Position numbers and translations under genes: made by a program. This document shows positions 59,964-64,000 of a stretch of 64,000 nucleotides of DNA, piece after piece (the stretch's first letter is position 1; every line of letters starts with the position of its first letter). Under the pieces are notes generated by a model. It ran no database searches. It saw nothing but the letters and a program-made list of their open reading frames with translations, and was not told the origin of the DNA. The DNA is from Carya illinoinensis. Lineage: Eukaryota; Streptophyta; Magnoliopsida; Fagales; Juglandaceae. The DNA lies in the NCBI RefSeq assembly GCF_018687715.1, contig NC_056755.1:15702001-15766000 (forward strand), written 5' to 3'.

Positions 59964-60098
59964 TTCTGTAGCTGTCAGGGGCTGCAGAGCTATGATACTA
60001 CATCGCTCTTTTGTAGTTGTCAGGCGCTGCAGCTATAATACTACCTCGCTCTTTTGTAGCTGTCAGGCGCCGCAGCTATGATACTACATCGCTCATGT
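59964..60098 (+). repeat. Three 43-45-bp tandem repeats upstream of a TATA box
   Basis: Units begin at TGTAG in 59967, 60012 and 60055 and share 'tgtagctgtcaggcgc' and 'gctatgatactacatcgctc' with few differences. The array lies 70-200 bases before TATAAAAG, where an enhancer-like array would sit. Confidence 0.85.
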
Positions 60099-60165
60099 CT
60101 CTTGTAGAGAAATGCTTCACGAGAGATGCTGTGAAGTAATAGAGATGCTTCATCATAATTTTCTG

Positions 60166-60173
60166 TATAAAAG
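60166..60173 (+). promoter_or_regulatory. TATA box candidate
   Basis: TATAAAAG is followed by a C/T-rich leader (60180-60250, 'ttcatcttcattcgcatctc') and then an ATG at 60255, the layout of a plant-type core promoter. Confidence 0.5.
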
Positions 60174-60254
60174 AATTATTCAGTTCATCTTCATTCGCAT
60201 CTCATCTTCTTCACTTTTCTGAATTAGTCTACATTCTTACTCTGCAATCTCTTT

Positions 60255-60725
60255 ATGCATTCTCACTTTGCTATGGCTCAGCAATCTTCTCATTACCAAT
60301 ATATGAGGTATTCTGCACCTCGTTCACCAGTTGTTTCTGCTTCTATCGTAGGTGCTATAATGCAATCTAATAATGATCTAACTAATAAGTCAGATAATGA
60401 AATTATCTACGAACTTGTGAGTCTCGGTACTCGATACTCATCAACCATTGTCGCATATTCTCAGCGACTACAATCCAAGATTGGTGGGGTTGACAAACTC
60501 AACGAGAATATTTCTATCCTTTAGTGACTTCTTCTAGAATCCAACATGAAGATAGAAGCACTAAAGCAAAAGAATAAAAATTTAAAATTCTTGCTTAAAT
60601 CTTCTTTTAGATTGTCTACTCCTTTAGATAGGAAGGGCATGCAGATATTTGAACAACAAGAGCGTTTAAAAAATGAGGCGAAGAGCCTCAAATTTCTGCA
60701 ATTTTACTTCGAGATTATAAAATAA
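60255..60725 (+). pseudogene. Unidentified small coiled-coil protein frame with two adjacent stops
   Basis: ATG at 60255 (or 60273) opens 89 codons, then two neighbouring stops at 60522-60527. The same frame continues open to TAA at 60723, 157 codons in all. The first part is Ser/Tyr-rich ('AQQSSHYQYMRYSAPRSPVV'). The middle has heptad-like spacing ('YSQRLQSKIGGVDKLNENI'). The second part is Lys/Leu-rich ('MKIEALKQKNKNLKFLLKS') and ends 'QFYFEIIK'. I do not recognise a family. Both stops together suggest decay, or the second half could be unused. It lies on the opposite strand to the LTR element around it. Confidence 0.4.
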
Positions 60726-60799
60726 TAATTCACAAATATTCATATTTGTGTTTATATCTTTTGGTAGATATTCTGTGTGCTCCATTTTATTTCTTCTTT

Positions 60800-60805
60800 A
60801 ATAAA
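60800..60805 (+). terminator. Poly(A) signal candidate of the cassette
   Basis: AATAAA lies 634 bases after the TATA box and 75 bases after the last stop codon, in U-rich surroundings. It completes a compact promoter-frame-terminator unit. Confidence 0.5.
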
Positions 60806-61814
60806 GCACACCTCTTACAAAACTGTAATATGAATCTGAAATACTAATTGTATTTAAGAGATGGTATTTCAGATCTAATAGTTTCATTCATCTCCCTCTT
60901 GAAGTCGCAAGGGTTTTAGATTTATATATCAAATATGTGCAGTTTTCATGAGCTCTTCTGGAGCCTCAAAGATAATTAAATTCATCTATATAAACTGCAA
61001 TAAGTTAATATAGATACTGAAAATATATGAAAAATAGCTTGTTTTAGATCATATAAGGATTTTTTAAACTTAATAGAATACATATTTATGGATGTATTCG
61101 GATTAGAAACTTCAGGCATTTTATATCTTTCAGGGATTTTCATATATATGTCATGATCCAATGATTCATATAAATATGCAGTTAATCATGCATATGCAAA
61201 CTCTCGGTAAATTTCAAGCTAATAAAAACCACAAGGAGTTCTACTGGTCTAGGACTAACTTACTTTTTTATAATCGCAACAATCAATCCTCTTCTTAGGT
61301 GGTACTTCGATAACTGACCAGTTAATAACTTAAACTCAAGACTTTATCTCTTATGATTGTCATAACTCTTCTATCCATCATGATCTATCACTTATTCTAA
61401 TTCTAAATGATTTGTTCCTAATGTTCACATAAATCCTCAAGACCAAGATTTTACTCCCCATATAATAGTCTCTAAAAGAAGATCAATCTACGTATCCATA
61501 AAGATAGTGCTTTGCCAGAAATCATTTACTGGCGGCGTGGTAAAACTATTATCATAAATGAATCCTATTAAGGCCAAAGCTTTTCCTAATCAAATTACTC
61601 TTCCAAACTCAATGACTTGACATACTCCAAAATAACAATAATGCAATACTACCATCAATTGCAATCAAATCAACTTTAACTATATTTAACCACACATAGA
61701 TCCTAGTAAAATACCAGGGAAGATGCCAGTTCCTGCAGTTCCTGGGGCGCCAGCATCTACGTCTCTCTGAGTGACAACATACACTCTAATGGGTATATGC
61801 ACTTGCCATAGTTG

Positions 61815-61937
61815 TTAATATCTAAGCACGTCGTTCAACAAACGTACTGCCTTAGCTAATCCTCCATCCATCGAGGGATTCTGATCCTCTTGATTGTTAT
61901 CTCCCTTAGGATTCTGAGGTATTCTACTACTAGTCAT
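61815..61937 (-). pseudogene. N-terminal gag fragment of the minus-strand element (40 codons)
   Basis: Starting at ATG 61937 on the minus strand the frame gives 'MTSSRIPQNPKGDNNQEDQN' and stops at 61815-61817. Its place, about 155 bases after the primer site, and its polar, Asn/Gln-rich start fit the beginning of gag in this type of element. The rest of gag is missing or unrecognisable. Confidence 0.45.
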
Positions 61938-62090
61938 GTGTCATTTCTTGAAACACACGAGTACACGTATTAAAACCACATACTACCTTTCATACCTTAA
62001 GAAATTCAAGCCTAATGATGACTAAAATTTCAAGCCTAATGTTTGGTGCATTTCCTAAGGACATGTGGATTTTCAACCTAGAGACATATT

Positions 62091-62102
62091 GTTCTAATAC
62101 CA
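62091..62102 (-). promoter_or_regulatory. Primer-binding site of the minus-strand element
   Basis: The minus strand reads TGGTATTAGAAC, two changes from the TGGTATCAGAGC primer site complementary to initiator tRNA-Met. It follows the LTR end GTCACA by three bases. Confidence 0.65.
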
Positions 62103-62105
62103 CCC

Positions 62106-63748
62106 TGTGACTTAACATGAACGTGATCTGAAACTTATTCTTTAACTGCTTAAATACATACTCCACAGTTGTTGTGGTCCCATGTACTCTATGTGTAAAT
62201 ACATACTCCACAGTTGTTGTGGCCCCATGTATTCTATGCGTCACAATGCAGTTAAATACATACTCCATAGTTGTTGTGGCCCCATGTATTCTACGTGTCA
62301 CAATGCAGTTAAATACATACTCCACAGTTGTTGTGGCCCCATGTATTCTACGTGTCACAATTGCTGTGTCTCACATAGTGTATGCGTTACAATTGCTGTG
62401 ACCCCATACTTTGTGTGTCACAGTTGTTGTGGATCCCACGAAACTGAATGTAACTCAAGATAAAAGGTGACTGGAATACGAAAGGACAGAAGACCTAATG
62501 TAACATAACGTGACTTGAACATAACTTGAAAGACATGACCAACTTGAGATAGGATTATATCGTAACATGACTTAAAAATGTAATACACAATATTTTATAA
62601 CATGATATCATATGTAAGGGAAACATAATTAACCTGACATACTTGCAATAGTGAACATGACATGATATACATATAATAGATGGCATATTTAACATTATGT
62701 ACTTGCAATATATGACAAAATATCTTGTGTAACAGATGAAACTCATAACAGAATAAATTCTATGTAATAGATAAATATGTGATAACTTAGCATGGCATGG
62801 CATATATGATAACACACATACATACACTGTAGTTCTTTAATTAGCACACAGACATAGTAGACTGCTAGTAAGTTAAAAGCTAACTTACCTCGATCTCCGC
62901 ATTTCTTATAAAACTTCAAAGGCGATCACAAGGAACTGTAATTAGTGATTCTAAAAGTTAGAACTAAATCACTAATAATTTGAAATATGGAAAATACTAA
63001 CTTAAAGAGTAAAATTTCCATTTTACCCTCTACATGTAAAAAAATGACCGTTTTACCCCTAACTTAAGGATTTTGTATGCTAACTCCAAAATTCACCAAA
63101 ATTTACATGCCTCATGTAAATTTTATCCTAAACTTAAATATCAATTTATAAAAATTTAAAACTAATCACAACTATTAAAACTCCATAGAGCCGAAATTCT
63201 CATATGCTATTTCTATTGATTTTTGTCTTTAGCTTGTTTTGATTAACCTTTTGATCTATGACTTATAAAGATGTGATCTTCAAACCAGACCATCGCATGA
63301 TTTAAAAAGATGTTTTAAAACATATATAAGCTTCTAATTCAAGATCACATGGTTAAACATTAACCAAAACATAAATTGAGCCAAGAACATCTACACTCTA
63401 GCCTATCCGAACATATCTTTGCATAATATTTCATATCTTTGAAACTAACTTCAAATATCTTCAAAATGATATTCTAATATGTATATAAGAGGCTTAAGAT
63501 CCTCCAATAAAATTATCAAAGCCATTGGAATAGGTTTAAACCACCAAAGATTTAAACTTTCTCAAAACAGAAATTGTTTTTCCTCTTCCAGTTTCTAAAT
63601 TTCTAGATTTAAGAAAATCTTTCATAAAACCTTTTAATCATGCAACAATCCTCAACCAATAATTATATACACATGTTAACAATACTCCATAAAAATTTCA
63701 GACCAATATCTATCCATTAGCTTGGTCAAAAACTTCAAACTATAACAT
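62106..63748 (-). mobile_element. 5' LTR of the minus-strand element, truncated
   Basis: It matches 57076-58661 through its length, with shared words such as 'taacataacgtgacttgaac' and 'acatgaccaacttgagata'. It stops abruptly at 63748, where the other copy continues for about 885 more bases to its TGTAAC start. The LTR start and any target duplication are thus missing on this side. The reading frames within it are non-coding. Confidence 0.75.
62155..62440. repeat. Tandem CCACA...TGTGG units, upstream LTR
   Basis: Four units of 'ccacagttgttgtgg' followed by 'ccccatgtattctatg', spaced about 45-68 bases, corresponding to the array at 56810-57365. Confidence 0.8.
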
Positions 63749-64000
63749 CAGCACTGCTACAGGTACACGGCCATGCGTACCCGTTGCGGAATCGGCTGAC
63801 GTGGCGTCATGCCACGTCAGCCTATATATTAAAAAAAAAAAAAGAAAGCGGAAATCAATTTCGTTTTAGGAAGAAACCAGAACCCTTAATATTCTTTCGC
63901 CCATTTCTTTCTGTTTTCAAAAACCAGAACCTCCGATAAACTCCACGAGCGCCGAAACCCATTTTGAGACCACACTAACGTTGTCGTCGCTGTCGCCGTC
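63749..64000. promoter_or_regulatory. Hairpin and leader-like sequence at the right edge
   Basis: Sequence changes character at 63749. A perfect 12-bp inverted repeat (63794-63805 and 63811-63822, loop GTCAT) contains TGACGTGG on each strand, a core bound by bZIP factors. An A tract follows, then a C-rich tail ('gccgaaacccattttgag', 'ttgtcgtcgctgtcgccg') that resembles the 5' leader of a gene starting beyond the window. It could equally be the end of another transposon. Confidence 0.4.

Larger units (their letters stand above)
59547..62105 (-). mobile_element. Internal region of the minus-strand LTR element (no pol)
   Basis: Only 2.56 kb lie between the LTRs. A tRNA-Met-type primer site (TGGTATTAGAAC, minus strand, 62102-62091) marks the upstream end, and 'tttcgaggacaaaatcc' (minus strand, about 59575) marks the downstream end. 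No protease, reverse transcriptase or integrase could be recognised on either strand. The element is therefore a deletion derivative or non-autonomous form. It encloses the unidentified cassette at 59880-60830. The stretch 60830-61740 shows nothing recognisable. Confidence 0.6.

Overview
The window is nuclear DNA from a eudicot plant. It carries intron-containing plant genes with GT-AG splice sites, very AT-rich intergenic DNA, many MITE-like inverted repeats and several classes of plant retroelement. The short repeats with GAGATGAG cores and GTTTGGAT-like ends resemble ones I associate, from memory only, with woody Fagales (walnut, hickory, oak); the species assignment is weak. No prokaryotic feature, CRISPR array, tRNA or rRNA was recognised.

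Three host genes are supported, all on the + strand and all with complete reading frames after splicing. (1) GLR3.7-type glutamate receptor-like channel, 2275-7027, six exons, 909 aa. (2) GLR3.4/3.5-type glutamate receptor-like channel, 21844-26856, six exons with the same intron phases, 945 aa. (3) A Tem1/Spg1-like small GTPase (plant SGP1/SGP2 type), 37574-40423, six exons, 279 aa. The two GLR genes sit head to tail. In Arabidopsis the GLR3.5 and GLR3.7 genes are also neighbours (At2g32390/At2g32400), so this looks like an old conserved pair whose spacer has grown to about 15 kb. Clade 3 GLRs are amino-acid-gated cation channels used in calcium signalling, so the pair may work in related signalling; the GTPase is unrelated in function.

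The rest is mostly transposon debris. 7-21 kb: MITEs, two long CT microsatellites and a decayed, internally duplicated LTR-like region (about 9.8-17.5 kb). 27.4-27.7 kb: a fragment of a CACTA transposase-associated domain. 31.3-35.1 kb: a dead L1-type LINE (endonuclease, reverse transcriptase, zinc-knuckle tail) with a 422-bp internal duplication. 36.4-37.4 kb: MITEs in front of the GTPase gene. 41.2-42.0 kb: a well-preserved non-autonomous hAT element with a perfect 8-bp target duplication. 42.7-44.4 kb: an inverted, diverged solo-LTR-like copy related to the Athila-like LTR further right. 44.9-46.5 kb: gag of a SIRE-like Ty1/copia element. 46.8-47.4 kb: LINE ORF1 (DUF4283-like) fragment. 47.76-56.30 kb: an Athila-like Ty3/gypsy element whose gag-pol is one uninterrupted register of 1,798 codons broken only by 13 stop codons. 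56.3-63.75 kb: a minus-strand LTR element with unequal LTRs and a short internal region without pol. That internal region holds a compact cassette (tandem 43-45-bp repeats, TATA box, coiled-coil reading frame, poly(A) signal) that I could not identify and which is the most unexplained piece here.

I see no clear evidence of a wholly new biological system. The best leads are the unidentified cassette at 59.88-60.83 kb, the deamination-like decay of the Athila-like element, and the split-codon pore differences between the two GLR genes.
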